NCBI GenBank assembly: GCA_019096195.1 | Contig: JAGTXK010000075.1 | Coordinates: 1-64,000, forward strand | Direction of reading: 5' to 3' | Source of the DNA: Boletus sp. NGJ | Taxonomy: Eukaryota > Basidiomycota > Agaricomycetes > Boletales > Boletaceae | DNA: 64,000 bases | In this document: piece after piece, positions 32,112 to 45,469 of the stretch | Position numbering within the stretch: position 1 is the stretch's first letter | Layout of the letters: each line of letters begins with the position of its first letter | Position numbers and translations under genes: made by a program | The notes under the pieces: generated by a model | The model's database searches: none | Told to the model about the DNA's origin: nothing | The model's input: the letters and a program-made list of their open reading frames with translations, nothing else

Positions 32112-32906
32112 GTGATTTTACTGTTGTTTTCATGTGACTTGTCATCATGGGAAAGTCACATCCAAAAATACCCCCTGACTTCAGTCATCCATATCTACTT
32201 AACAACTGCTCAGAATTTGTTGGTAATGATACTGTTTGGCTTGGATGAAGCAGGAGATCACTTTCCATGTTGACTGATAGTGAAAAAACCAGTTTTTGTA
32301 AATCCAAAATTCTGAAGGCTTCAGAATGCAACTGGGATTTGCTCTCCCCTTCTCCTACATTATATACTATTGTGAGAAGGTGAAATATGAATGAATCACT
32401 CAGTGACACTCACTATTTGAATTGCCCAATACAAGATACTGTTATAACTCAATTGATAGCACACATTGATACCAGGCAGATTGTAGCAATAGACAGGGTT
32501 GTCAGAGTTCTTCAAGTGCACATCACACTTTTACTGCTTATGGAGTGCTGTGATAAACTCCTGTTGCATTTCCATTCCATCCATTTTAGGGTTTGATGAT
32601 AACAATAGCTTCTATTCAGATGATGATCCTGAGCTTTTTGCATCCTAGAAATAGAATAAATAATAAATATGCAACTGAATGTTCAATATACTGCTTTATT
32701 ATAATTCCCAGTGGGTGCTGGATCAGCTCACTTATTCTCTGATGCTATATCATCAAAGTAAACTGTCACAGGCTTCATTGGTTGAGTTGATGGCTTTCTG
32801 TTGGCAAGACAGGGAGGAACAATGAGTGGTTGCACTGTTTCTACAAACATTTCAAGTTTATTGTCTGACTGTATGGAAATAAAGGCTGTCTTCATCTTGC
32901 AATCAA
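32112..32906 (-). mobile_element. Mariner B-type end, copy C, cut by palindrome centre
   Basis: A terminal repeat like that of mariner B starts near 32112 (ACTGTTGTTTTCATGTGACTTG), with the inner AAAATTCTGAAGG motif near 32308. It is followed on the minus strand by companion-gene pieces. The other end of the element and its transposase are absent, because at 32907 the sequence turns back on itself. Confidence 0.8.
32414..32906 (-). pseudogene. Companion gene fragment (copy C)
   Basis: Minus-strand blocks parallel copy B: 'FISIQSDNKLEMFVETVQPL' region at about 32830-32889 with 'IVPPCLANRKPSTQP', an intron ending TTTCTAG near 32649, and 'ALHKQ…KCDVHLKNSDNPVYCY' with 'VCYQLSYNSILYWAIQI' at 32414-32596. 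One stop replaces the conserved Trp before KCD. The SAM-like C-terminus is missing, as the terminal repeat follows directly. The N-terminal part is lost at the palindrome centre. It shows that the two middle domains are conserved between diverged elements. Confidence 0.75.
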
Positions 32907-32917
32907 GTTGATTGCAA
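32897..32917. other. Palindrome centre (10 + 1 + 10 bases)
   Basis: The arm TTGCAATCAA is followed by a single G and then its reverse complement TTGATTGCAA. The related companion-gene copy at about 22880 reads AATCAAATTGAT there and then continues ATTGTGG. The native sequence at this spot was therefore probably a short inverted repeat, ATCAA-N-TTGAT, before the fold-back. The palindrome begins inside a companion-gene copy and has no other spacer. Confidence 0.9.
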
Positions 32918-33702
32918 GATGAAGACAGCCTTTATTTCCATACAGTCAGACAATAAACTTGAAATGTTTGTAGAAACAGTGCAACCACTCATTGTTCCTC
33001 CCTGTCTTGCCAACAGAAAGCCATCAACTCAACCAATGAAGCCTGTGACAGTTTACTTTGATGATATAGCATCAGAGAATAAGTGAGCTGATCCAGCACC
33101 CACTGGGAATTATAATAAAGCAGTATATTGAACATTCAGTTGCATATTTATTATTTATTCTATTTCTAGGATGCAAAAAGCTCAGGATCATCATCTGAAT
33201 AGAAGCTATTGTTATCATCAAACCCTAAAATGGATGGAATGGAAATGCAACAGGAGTTTATCACAGCACTCCATAAGCAGTAAAAGTGTGATGTGCACTT
33301 GAAGAACTCTGACAACCCTGTCTATTGCTACAATCTGCCTGGTATCAATGTGTGCTATCAATTGAGTTATAACAGTATCTTGTATTGGGCAATTCAAATA
33401 GTGAGTGTCACTGAGTGATTCATTCATATTTCACCTTCTCACAATAGTATATAATGTAGGAGAAGGGGAGAGCAAATCCCAGTTGCATTCTGAAGCCTTC
33501 AGAATTTTGGATTTACAAAAACTGGTTTTTTCACTATCAGTCAACATGGAAAGTGATCTCCTGCTTCATCCAAGCCAAACAGTATCATTACCAACAAATT
33601 CTGAGCAGTTGTTAAGTAGATATGGATGACTGAAGTCAGGGGGTATTTTTGGATGTGACTTTCCCATGATGACAAGTCACATGAAAACAACAGTAAAATC
33701 AC
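32908..33702 (+). mobile_element. Mariner copy C and companion fragment (mirror)
   Basis: Exact mirror of 32112-32906. Companion blocks read on the plus strand from the centre outward (32925-33085 and 33218-33400). No difference from the left copy was noticed. Confidence 0.8.
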
Positions 33703-33841
33703 ATAGTATACTTAAGAACTGCATATGATTGCCTTCAAATTTAATGTACAGAGTCAAGAAGAAAATTCTGGGGTTTGTCAAAGCCACACCATGACATACC
33801 ACAATCTAGAGTCAGAGTTGGAATAACTTTTGGCCATGATT

Positions 33842-34539
33842 CTACACTATGCAATAATGGAGTGTAATGGATAAGACAACCTGCAAATTGCCAAATTCAG
33901 AGTTGCAATTAGTATCAACAAAAGGCTCCTCAGAGTCACTGCCAGATGAGTTGCCACCATCTTTCAAGTGTTCCTCAGCACCACCTTGCCAACCCTTGTC
34001 CTGTTCTTTATTGTCATTATGCTCTATAAAGTGTTCTGTAGGAGACTCTTCATCACTTGGTGGAGATTTAGTGTATGCTGTCAGGTCCCTCTGGCCACAG
34101 CCATGATTAAAGTTCATCCCAGCCTCACCATTCTGGCAGCTGTGTGTATATGTGTGATTCACTGCAAGGTCCCAATGATAATAAAGAAGCATATCCCAGT
34201 CAACAAATTTATTGTTAAATGTGTTATTTGAAGACCTCTGGTAATAAGAACCATCACTCACCTGTTGACATAGTAGCTTTTCCAATCATTTGCATCCTCT
34301 GCAATCTGTGATACTGAAATACTATCTGAATGTAATCAACCTGTACAAAATCTGGGAATAAGATGTCACCCCCTCAGAATATCATCTGGATTGATGAATC
34401 CAAAAGTGCCCAGAGCTGCCATCAGCATGAATTTTAGTATGTCCAGGCTACTCTGCTGCCACCCCAAGGGTGGCTCCTGCTTTTCAAATCAATGTACCCA
34501 TAGGAACTCCATGTGGTGTGCCTAATAATCCTTGAAGCC
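33842..34539 (-). pseudogene. C-terminal fragment of abundant fungal protein (mirror)
   Basis: Mirror of 31275-31972. The open stretch at 33842-34285 is identical in translation. See the left copy for domains. Confidence 0.5.
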
Positions 34540-34540
34540 C

Positions 34541-34606
34541 ATATAGTGACCTTCAAAACCATTACAATAACTAACCCTGATGAATTCTGCTTAGCTTTGG
34601 TGGGGA
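34541..34606 (+). repeat. Tc1-D-type terminal remnant (mirror)
   Basis: Mirror of 31208-31273. Confidence 0.7.
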
Positions 34607-35714
34607 TAAATGTTTTTCTCCAACATATAGCTTTATTACTATCTACAAGTACATAGCTAATAGAATTGTAAATACTACATATATAGTTAAGTGCCAGTGA
34701 GAGAATGTGACCATGTGACCATATTCTACACAGCCTTGCATCACATGACTCAGCATTCCATGAGATTCTATGGTGTTCCATAGTGTTTCATGCATCAGTC
34801 AGCAAACACTTGGCATTTGTAAGGAAAGTCTTGGCATTTATAAGCAGCCAACCCTTCTGATTGGTTAGCCAAGTCCATGTATTTATCTATAAAAGAAGAG
34901 CCCTTCAGGCCACTAAAAGAGTAGACTTTCTCACTAGAGAAGTTCTCTCAAGGAGAACAATTCTCACTATCATTGGAGTACCCCTTACAGGTATCTCATA
35001 GAGGATCTTAAGGAGGACCATCTTCATTGTTTAAACAGCTAGTTAGACTGTTAGGAGTAAAGACTTGTAACCAATAGTGCACAAGTAAAATAGGACACCT
35101 TTTGAGAGAAAACCCTAAATAGGGCAACAAAAGAGAATAGATCCCCAACACTTTAATTCTACTAGAACCTAAGCAACCCTGCTACTCTGCTAACTGCCCA
35201 CATAAAGAAATAAGTGACAGTACAGTCAAACACAGCCCTGAAATGCATTCTCCTTATCCAACAATAAGATTGTATTACTATAACCTTTCTGAGTGAACTA
35301 AGTGAAGTGTGAACCCATTCCAGCTTTATCTGGAACATCTCAACATCTTAATAATCCAGCATATCTGTGGATTACCAGCCACAAAGTCATTGCCTTTTAT
35401 AGCAATTGACTCATTTGACTGTTCAACCTTTTTAAAATTCATTCTAATAAAGCCTAGCAACCTAGTAGTGTTGACTAGCATACATTTAGACATGTTTACT
35501 GTTGTTTACACCACTAACACCCTACTAACCAGACCACAGTTGAAATAAATCAATTTTAATTCTTCAACATTTGTTGGGAATTGGCAAACAACCCATGCCG
35601 AGCTAGATACTGTTTCATCTAGAAGGTATATTTCCCCTAGCTTATAGTGTTCTAACCATGGGAGGCAAAGTAAAAGTCTGGAAAAGCCCATTGTTTATAG
35701 TTTTCATAGCTTTC
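34604..35714 (+). repeat. LTR-like repeat R3 (mirror)
   Basis: Mirror of 30100-31210, with CCAAT and TATAAAAG boxes in plus orientation near 34850-34905. It contains the empty pogo target site near 34676-34688. Confidence 0.8.
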
Positions 35715-36168
35715 ATCTGACTTAGAAGTCACCATATTATTTTTCCCTTTATTTCTACTATTTGTTCTGATTTTATGCAATCACTTTCATATTTAGCCCC
35801 TATAATTAGCCTCTATAATCCAATCCTCCTAAATACTCAAGTCCATCCATAGATCTAAACCCATAGACCTCATGGCATCCTTATGGCATTCCCTCTCACT
35901 TGTTCTAGGTCTAGATTGCCTCATTCTTGCCTGATGCCCCTATCTATGACTTGCCCTCCTCATATACTCCTCATGCTATGCTTCCCTTTCATTCCATGGC
36001 TATACTGATATACATGTTATCCTCATGTTAGCCTCACCAATCATATATATAGCATAGTATATCGTTAGATCAAGTGTATACAAATGTAAACCCCTAGATA
36101 GTATATAAAGGCCCAGAGCCACCAGAGGATCTCAGTCTTGTCCTCTTGATCTTTCCTGTTTATTTCTT
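35715..36168. other. Unassigned core (mirror)
   Basis: Mirror of 29646-30099. TATATAAAGG lies near 36102 in plus orientation. No gene seen. Confidence 0.45.
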
Positions 36169-36693
36169 TATGTGGGCAGTTAGCAGAGTAGCAGGGTTGC
36201 TTAGGTTCTAGTAGAATTAAAGTGTTGGGGATCTATTCTCTTTTGTTGCCCTATTTAGGGTTTTCTCTCAAAAGGTGTCCTATTTTACTTGTGCACTATT
36301 GGTTACAAGTCTTTACTCCTAACAGTCTAACTAGCTGTTTAAACAATGAAGATGGTCCTCCTTAAGATCCTCTATGAGATACCTGTAAGGGGTACTCCAA
36401 TGATAGTGAGAATTGTTCTCCTTGAGAGAACTTCTCTAGTGAGAAAGTCTACTCTTTTAGTGGCCTGAAGGGCTCTTCTTTTATAGATAAATACATGGAC
36501 TTGGCTAACCAATCAGAAGGGTTGGCTGCTTATAAATGCCAAGACTTTCCTTACAAATGCCAAGTGTTTGCTGACTGATGCATGAAACACTATGGAACAC
36601 CATAGAATCTCATGGAATGCTGAGTCATGTGATGCAAGGCTGTGTAGAATATGGTCACATGGTCACTTTCTCTCACTGGCACTTAACTATATA
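36169..36693 (+). repeat. LTR-like repeat R2, main part (mirror)
   Basis: Mirror of 29121-29645. It ends at the TA preceding the pogo end at 36694. Confidence 0.85.
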
Positions 36694-39110
36694 CAGTTGA
36701 AGTTCTCATAGTGCATAATGTTGGAAAGTGTAGTATTGTAATGCATTATTAGATATATACAACTTGAGATTGGTCTGACTAAGTATGACATATGTTACAG
36801 TGTAACTAGCTGTTATGCCCAGAACCCGCACAGTGTGGGTTGTGTCAACATTGCCTGCTCCTGCCTTCACAACTTGATCCTGAACTATCACAAACATTGA
36901 GCCAAGTCCAGTGCTATCTCTTGTGTCTCATGGCTAATGCAAATTCCTTCCATCTGCTCAGTCATCCAAATCATTTTCCCAAGTCCCATGGTTGTTACAT
37001 TGTCAGCTTCATCATCCTCATCTGACTTGACCTCAACAATCTCACCACACTGCATAGCCATTTTATGGTTTACCTTTGCAATGATCTCATCATCCCCATG
37101 TTCAAATTGGTAGGTTAATTCTCCCACTTTATTTCCTTTAACAGGATTCAACATTTTCTTCAGTGTCAATGCTGTTCCAATGATTCATTTGTGTCATATG
37201 AGGTCTTGAACAACATCTTCAAGGTCGCGTTTGGCTGTGAACAGCTGCAGAAGAGTAGGCTATGCTGAAGAAGTGGATTTCTGAACTGAAACAACTGATG
37301 GATTGATTTATGTAAGTTGACAACCAAAGATTTGCTTTGTGACTTGATCAAGTCCATCGACAGCCTTTGTAATGTCATTTTCAGCATCCATAATGATCTT
37401 CAAGATATCAAACCACTTGTTAGGGGCATAGTTGGAGCCTAGGACCTCCTTCAATTGATCTTTGGCTTCAGGTAACCACATTTCTGACATTGTGAATGTG
37501 CAGACAATCTCCCAAGCCCTCAGATCCCTTATTGGATCCATGCATGCATTGGAGATTGTGTTTGGCACTCTCATGGTGTGCTGTGTCATGTCTGGCTGGA
37601 TTTTTGCATGGTTCCAACAATTTGTAATTGTTGATGCTGCAACAGCATCTCAAGCCTTTGTAACCATGTACATTGCCTTGAGTAAGTTGATTTTGTAGAT
37701 TTCATGTGCTCTAGCTTTATCAAGTTCAACCACATGGAGACAGAAGGCCTTTTGATACAGGGCTTTGGTTGTATGAATAATGTCTACATTGCATGGTTGG
37801 ATATGTGAGGTGAGATTTGGCTGAAAAAACTTGAGATGAATGTTTTGTGGCTGATAGTCAACATAGTGTCCTGAGAAGTTGTTGATGAGCAAACAGATAT
37901 GTCTGTTTTGTGACTACATCACTAGATCCACTGATTTGAGCCATCTATAAGGTGTCAAAATAGAATTTTGTAAAACAAGTGAAGTTTATACTCTTCAAAT
38001 ATCACCCCAGTCATCCAAGCCTTGTTGTTGTTATGATAATTAAACCCAAGTGACTTTGGTGTGCACTCTTTGAAGCATTGTGGCTTTGCTGACCTCCTGA
38101 TAAAGAGTATTGGATGTTTCTCACTTCTGTCTGCATTGCATGTCAATCTAATTGTGATATGAAATTTTTTTTTTTTTTTTCCAGCCATTGGTTGTGTTGC
38201 AAGTCCATACTCGGGTGGAGCCCTAGCAATATGGTATGACATAAGTTATGACTTGACATTACTGTTGTTTTCATGTGACTTGATCCCATGAGAATATTAT
38301 GTAAAAAAACACATCTTGTCTTCAGGTGAGCATTGCGCCTTAACACATGGCTGGAATTCAACAAAAACCATACCATTTGACTCGGAGGGGGCCAGAGAAC
38401 AGGTTCCAGATTGACTGGTGAGGAAAAAAACAAGTTTTGAAAACTCAAAATTCCAGAATTCTGGAATTTCTGATCACAGTATGTCTGGTGTCAATATTGT
38501 GTTTCTTCTTGCAATATAGGGCTTGAAACCTCATCACAGATATGCAGCAAGGCAAACAGACTTCTCCAGACATCCAATGGGCCATAGTACAAATATCAAA
38601 CCTTGAGCTTCTCGATCTCAAACAGATTGCTATGTGCTTCAATATCTCGACTTGCACTGTCAAACATGTTCTCTCGTATTTTCATACATACAGATCAGTT
38701 CCAAATCCTTGTGATAGAACAACAACTCAGCAAAAACGAAAACACAATAGGCACCTTAGTAATACCAACATCGAGGTATAATCGCACTAGCAATTAGTTT
38801 GTTTATGATGCGATAGCTACTAACCAATGATTGTATGTATTAGTTTCTTCTGGGGACCATCAGCAAGACCCCTGATCTGTACTTGGATGAATTGCAGGAG
38901 ATGCTTGCTATCTCTTGCAGTGTCAATGTCTCATGTGCAACTGTTTGGAGGACACTTTGCAGGACAGGACTTACAATGAAAAAAGTTTTTTTTTTTTGTA
39001 TTGACATTTGTGATGACTCTGATGACTGATTTTTATATTTCTAGGTCACATCTGTTGTGATAGAATGGTCTGCGGAAAAACAGCTGGATTATCTTACTAG
39101 AATTGGTTTA

Positions 39111-40640
39111 CAGTGACCTTCAAAACTGTTGCAATGTCTAACCCTGATGTGGTGCGTGCAGCACACCATAAACACCCGTGGGAATGACACTTCGCTTTGG
39201 TGGGAACAAACAAAATACACACTCTTGGCTACAATCCGGCCTCTAGATCATGTAATGTGGATCAAAGGCTGTGGAGTTATGTCTATTTCAAAACAGCAAT
39301 ACCATTGCAACAGTTTTGCACCTTTTAGTAGAGAATGTGCAATCTTGTTGAAATAATAGTTCACACACTTCTTTATTTCCAACCACATCATCATGAGATC
39401 CATCTCTTCTACTTAGAAAAACACCATTCTCTCTATGCTTGATGCTGGCCAGTCAGCTCATTCTATTGCTGCCACCACTGGTCTCCATGCTTCTACCATA
39501 TCCAGGCTCTACTCCAAAGAGTGTTCTGAGCTTCAGAAGTCTGCTGGAGGTTGCCCATCCAAACTTTCTCCTATCAATCTTCATCATGCCATCTGTCTTA
39601 TTTCATCTGGAAAGGCAGAAAATGCTGTCCAGGTGACCAAGGCTCTCACCAATGTGGTCAACCAACCCCTCTCTACCTCCACAGTATGCCGGCACTTGAG
39701 AAAAACTGGTATGAAGGCTGTGGTAAAGTCTAAACACCCCCTTCTATCAGCTAGGCATCACAAGGCTTGCTTGGATTTTGCCTATGCTCATAAGGATTGG
39801 ACTATAGAGGACTGAAAGAAGGTAGTATGGTCTAATGAGACTAAAATCAATTGCCTAGGGTCAGATGGGCGAAAATGGGTCTGGAAAAAAGCAGGTAAAG
39901 GACTTAATGGTAGATTGGTTGAAGGGACCTTGAAGTTTGGAGAAGGTTCTCTCATGATGTGGGGGTGTATGACTTGGCAGGGAGTTGGCTATGCTACCAA
40001 GATTGATGGTAGGATGGATGGGGACCTTTACCTTCAGATTTTGAAGGATAAGCTGCTGAATACTCTGCAGTATTATGGTCTAGATCCTCCTAACATGATC
40101 TTTCAGCAAGACAATGACCCCAAGCATACTTGCAAAAAGGTGAAAGAGTGGCTTGGAGAGCAGGAGTTTGGGACTATGATATGGCCAGCACAGTCTCCTG
40201 ACCTCAACCCCATTGAACACCTCTAGGGTCACCTCAAAAGAAGGCTAGCAGATCAAGAACAACCTTCTAGTGGAATTCATAAGTTATGGAAGAGAGTTCA
40301 GGTGGAATGGGAGGGGATACCACTTGAGGAGTGTCAGAAGTTAATTGAAAGCATGTCTAGGAGGGTTGAGGCAGTGCTCAAGGCAAAAGGAGACTATACC
40401 AAGTACTAATACCCACTTCATATCAAAAGATGCAAAACTGTTGCAATGATATTGCTGTTTTGAAATGGACATAACTCCACATCCTCTGATCCAAATCACA
40501 TGATCCAGAGGCCGGATTGTAGCCACGAATGTGTACTTTGTTTGTTTCCACCAAAGCGAAGTGTAATTCCCACAGGTGGTTGTGGTGCGCTGCATGCACC
40601 ACATCAGGGTTAAACATTGCAACAGTTTTGGAGGTCACTG
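39111..40640 (+). mobile_element. Tc1-like transposon D (mirror)
   Basis: Mirror of 25174-26703. The transposase frame runs from ATG 39393 to TAA 40407-40409, with the same three stops and the same Asp-to-Asn change at the first catalytic position. Confidence 0.95.
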
Positions 40641-41671
40641 TATATAAGGCAGAACACTTGGTTTTTGTTGACAAAAACTCTGTATATTGTCACACAACTT
40701 ATTGCGGTTGTGCATGGTCAATTCGAGGCACCAAGGCACAAAGAAAGGCCTTCTTTGTACATGGTCGATGGTGAGTTGTGTTGTTATTGATCTAACATTA
40801 ATATTTGCTGATTACAATATAGCTTCTTGGTTCTACCTGCACTGTTGCTCCATGAAGGCAGCTTGCATTGTGACATTGTCAAGGGGTCATTTTGTACAGC
40901 AACATTCAAGAGGTTTATCAAGCAGCTACTTGACTTTATGCAGTCTTTCCCTGGTCCTAACTCCATCATTGTCATGGATAACTGTCACATTTATAAGCAT
41001 TCTAATATTGTGGAGCTTATTGAGGCTCAGTGAGTTTTTTCCCCCTCAATTTGCTAAACTAAGTATCACATAGAGGAATGCGGTGTGAATTCCTACCTCC
41101 CTACTCCCCTGACTTCAACGCAACTGAGCTCACATTTTTAGCAATGAAATACCATCTTCATAGGAATGGTGACTATATACAGATGGCCATGACAGAGATG
41201 TCTGATGAAGACATATTGGTCACATTGCTTAGGGCTTTGTACATTATCATGCCTGCAGACGCTTATGGGTGGTATGCACACTGTGGATATGTATGATTAT
41301 TGTACCTCTTTACAATCTCTACTACGCTGTTGTTCTTGTATGTTTTCACAAGTCAGAGGCTGGCAATCCAATGCATGACCAACTATATCTGAGACCAAGT
41401 TGCTCAATGATCAAATGACAACTATCAATATCATGGTAGTGTATGTTGGCTTTTCACCTCATGTTCACATACTATTCAGCACAGGGCTCACCTCCATTGA
41501 CGACAATGCTCACTTCATCTTCATTGAAAATTTATGTCTTATTGTGATAACTCGTAAGTTCGTAGGCTATGCAAACTCACTTGACACAAGGCATTCACTA
41601 TAAATGTAGGTGCAAACTTATCCACCTCTCATGCTCAAACAACTATCTGTCCAAGTCAGCCTGCCAACTCC

Positions 41672-44135
41672 ATGTCTGCTAGGAAGCACAAAAAGATCAA
41701 TAGCACAATAAGTGACACCAAAGCATTGCTCGCTCAGCCATCCAAAGGCCATTCTTTGGCTAGTAATAGTATTTTCTTTTGACTAATCTCTCTAACAAAC
41801 TCACCGTTGGCTCATTTCAGGTCCTGCAACAAAGCCTGGGGCCTGTTTGCACTGTCATAAAGCCAAGGCACATTTTGAGATGCCACCTGGGGCCACTATG
41901 TGCCACAAATGCACAGACAGTGGAGCTGAGTGTGTACATCAAGAGAGCCACACTCACTCGACATGTGGCAATAGTACTCCACCCATTGAGCTTCAAGCAG
42001 TCATCTGAGCATCAAGTAAACCTTGGTCTCACAAGCTTCCTCCTTAGCCTTCAGTGCTTGCTGGTGGTATGTTCTTGCCACTTATAAATAAATAGATTAT
42101 CATCTTTTACCTGTCAGCCTCATGTGAACCCAATTCTGCTCCAAGTCTAAATTGTAGTAGCCGATTGACCTTGAATGAACATGTAATGGTGCCAAATGCC
42201 ACTTCAAATTGGCCACTCAATGAGTCATTGACGTGTCAAGCTTTGAATGATGCTGACCTATATTTGATTGCTGAAGCTGATGAAAGGGCAGAATTCAACT
42301 ACGATTATCATCCTACTACACCCAGCTATGGAACTCACCAGGTTATTGATCTGAATTTGGTTCAGTACTCAGCCGTAGCAAATACTCTCACTGTGGTCAC
42401 CTTCACTGACAGAGATGGAGATTCTGACTTCAACACTAAGATACATAAAAGCAAGCAGAGTGAGAACTTTGATATGGATGTAGGAGAGTTGACCAATGGT
42501 GAAGAATCTCAAGGAGGCTCTGAAGACGATGAAGAAAATCTTCAGATGCAACAAGCCATTCAACAATGTCCCCAAGCAGCTGACTTAGATGTTGAAGCCC
42601 AAGCCCAAGCCCAAGCCAGTACCACGTGCCATTGTGAAAGGGAAGCAGAAAGCAGAGTCTACTCATAGGGGGACGAGTTCTGCTGAACCCATTGAGACTT
42701 CAAGTTATGATCCAGAACATTGCAGTGAGTGATGTTTTACATTGAAATTAACTGAATTGAATATTGATTCATGGGCTTTGATCTGTATAGCATTTACAGT
42801 TCAATGTACTGCTCACTGATCAGATGACTCACATGCACCCTTTGAAATCAAATCTACTGTCACTTTTGATGCTCTCCATATTGCTATTGCTGAGAAAATC
42901 GAGCACTTTTCAAGACTAGTTCGGCCACAATATCAATTTGATTGCAACAAGGCCAAACAAGGTTTTATTTCGATCCAGTCAGAGGACAAACTAGAAATGT
43001 TCATATGAAGAATGCGACCTCTCATTGTACCTCCCTGTCTCACAAATGGAAAGCCATCAACTCGCACACCAAAGGACCCTCTTGTACACTTTGAAGATGC
43101 CAGTGTTGGCAATGATGGCTCAACCTGGTCTGGCAATGGTAATACTACTAAGAGTGTATGTACTACTAATTTATTGTTGTTATTGAATCCCACAAATCAT
43201 ACTAATATTCTTTCTAGGGTGCAAAAGCAGGACCATCTGGAGCCACAGCAAAACAAAATCCCACATCTCAGTTGACAGAAGGAACTGATCACCACAAAGA
43301 ACTAATCAAGCAACTCATGGAGAGATGGAAGTGCATGATATACTCAAAGGGATCCGAGACCCTGACATATTGTTATACTCCAAGTGGTGGTAATATTTGT
43401 TATCCATTAACGATCGCAAACATTGGATTTTGGGCAGTACAGATCATAAGTGTTTTTTTTTGCAGGAATCATCATAGTACTAACAGTATGTATTATCAGA
43501 TTGAAGGCAGAGCAATGATTGATGAGAAACTGATGGGCCTGCCAACTGGGAACCCAAAGATGCATGATTCTTCCTGTCTCACCAGCCCAGGTCATGGTGT
43601 CCAGCCATTCATGCCAGGTCACTCAGGATACCCTACTGGATATGGCCCATACCCTCCACCACCAGTCATTCAAGTTTATCCACCCAGCAATGAATGTGGT
43701 ATGAGTGGGCAATGTCATCATCATGACCAGCTGCCAGGTGCAAGACAATCATGATCACCTTCACCAGCTCATAATGGTGTCACTCAGCCCACACAAACAC
43801 AGCATCTCCGAGTCACAGCATCTGACTTAGATAGAGGCCGCCGCAGCTCATGCATACCCCTCGCATCCATTCCCAAACTCACAAGCTGGTTTGTGTATCT
43901 TGATCAGGATGAAGAATGGGGCCATGACAGAGTCACTTTTGAGCTATTTGGGCATCTTCTGAAGGCAAAAGGGTTTATTTGGCTGTCTCAACTCTCAGAC
44001 AGGTACATCAAGCTATCGACACTTGAAGATTGGCTTGGAATTGACAGCAGTACAGCTATCACAATATTTCAATATGCTGATGAAGACCTGGAAGCAATAA
44101 AGTCGGGCGAATGGGTTTTTCCTGGTCATTCTTAG
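41672..44135 (+). pseudogene. Companion gene copy B (mirror)
   Basis: Same gene as 21679-24142: zinc-cluster-like motif at about 41834-41940, Lys-Pro run near 42595-42625, the 'FDALHIAIAEKI' domain near 42864-42900, the 'RWKC…FWAVQI' domain at about 43320-43445, and the SAM-like end at 43893-44135. Intron signals include TTTCTAG before 43218 and TTTTGCAG near 43465. No difference from the left copy was noticed. Confidence 0.7.
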
Positions 44136-45469
44136 TTATACGATGAGTCATATATATTTCATACATGTTATGGACAATATACATTGATTTCTCATGTCAT
44201 TTCCTACCAATGGAGTGAGGATCAGACACAATGTACACCTCTTAGAATTCCAGAATTTCGAAAATCTAGAACTTCATTTTTTCGCAACCAGTCACCCCGG
44301 AAATGATTCCCCTGAGTTGATCAGTATCATTTCCATAGAATTCTGGCTGCATGTTGAGATGCTATAGCTGGTTGAAGATGAGACCTAATTTTTGATGGAA
44401 TTTTACTGTGGGATCAACTTACCTGAAAAGGACAGTAATAACTCAGAGGCAATGAGCTTATAGAGGGAAAAGAGCTGTTTCATCAAAGTTAAACCTGTCC
44501 TTTGATTTGTAGTTGGCAAGAATAACCTTAAGACAGGCCCTTTCAGCATCAACAATACTGAGATCCATAGATCCAGCCTCACCATGTCTTCAAAACTCCT
44601 TAATGCCATAAGCATGTTTGAAGCTTGGAAGCCAACCATCGCCTTTCAAATGTTCGTTATTTGGAATGTCTTTTCTTTGTATTTTTCTTGCTTGGCTATG
44701 AGCATGGCACCTGTGACATGTTCACCTTTCTCCTGCATGTGCTTGACCCAAAGGAAGAGTGCATGATCAATAGCTGGGCTTGTCACAACATGAACATGTT
44801 TTGATGACATTGCACTGGGATAATCATGAACATGTGCTTCAAGCTTCAGACAGTCTTTGATCTTCCAAGACAGTGTTGACTGGTCAAAAACAAGTGCCCG
44901 AGAATCAGGAAGAGTCCTAACATGCTGAACAATAGCATCTTGAAGAATGCCAGGGTGATCATCAATGAACTTGAACACTGTCAGCCAGTCAAAGAGTGTG
45001 AGATTGACTTGCTTGATTGGTTGGGTGCTGTGTGCCGAAGTTTTTGGTGTATTCTTGTCTTGAACACATTTTAGCTAACAAGGCTTGTATGGAGCATGAT
45101 GTGTGCAAGGCTTTCGTTTTTGCTCTGAACTTGGTGAACTCAGGCTATGTCCATTAGACATTCTTGAAGCACAGAATGGATGTGAGTGTGTTGTTGTGAG
45201 CTATTCCCATATGTAAATTTCTCCATTCCTCTGCCAATTGTCAGTGGCACAGGCCCTAGAGCTTGTTTTTATCTCAGCCCTGATCACAGAGTCTGACAAT
45301 ATTTGGCTCATCTGCATTTTCTGCCATGCTCAAAATGCATATTTCCCCTAAAAATGCTATGCATTATGCATTATGCAATTTCCTTGCTAACCAACTCAGG
45401 AAATGGTCCAAGCTGATGCAAAATTAGAATTATGGATCATGAAGTCATGCACTATGAGAACTTCAACTG

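Larger units (their letters stand above)
6873..32906 (+). repeat. Left core arm of giant palindrome
   Basis: This arm is the reverse complement of 32908-58938. Paired coordinates sum to 65814 from the centre out to about 11970, to 65813 as far as about 11257, and to 65811 beyond. That implies one 1-base and one 2-base length difference in about 26 kb. Every translated segment I compared between the arms was otherwise identical. Transposon ends confirm the pairing: CAGTGACC at 25174 pairs with 40640, and the pogo-type end at 20345 pairs with 45469. Outward the match stops at 6873, where a Gypsy fragment abuts directly. What is seen is the symmetry; whether it exists in the living genome is not shown by the sequence. 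Confidence 0.97.
38224..44464 (+). mobile_element. Mariner-like transposon B with companion gene (mirror)
   Basis: Mirror of about 21350-27590, now with both genes on the plus strand. Transposase blocks are at 38542-38781, about 38844-38950, 40643-40774, 40827-41033 and 41078-41296. The companion runs from ATG 41672 to 44135. This orientation is the easier one to read. Confidence 0.8.
36694..45469 (-). mobile_element. Fot1/pogo transposon, split (mirror)
   Basis: Mirror of 20345-29120. The transposase C-terminal half is at about 36888-38224 and the N-terminal half at about 44464-44978, both on the minus strand, separated by mariner B. The ends and TA duplication match the left copy base for base as far as inspected. 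Confidence 0.92.

Noticed and set aside
32880-32935. Hairpin telomere or end of a linear plasmid
   Set aside because: The centre is ordinary companion-gene sequence with no telomere repeat, no plasmid polymerase gene and no terminal-protein gene nearby.
32185-33629. Mirrored open frames on both sides of the centre taken as duplicated host genes
   Set aside because: They are the two arms of one inverted repeat and fall in a transposon terminal repeat and a decayed companion gene.
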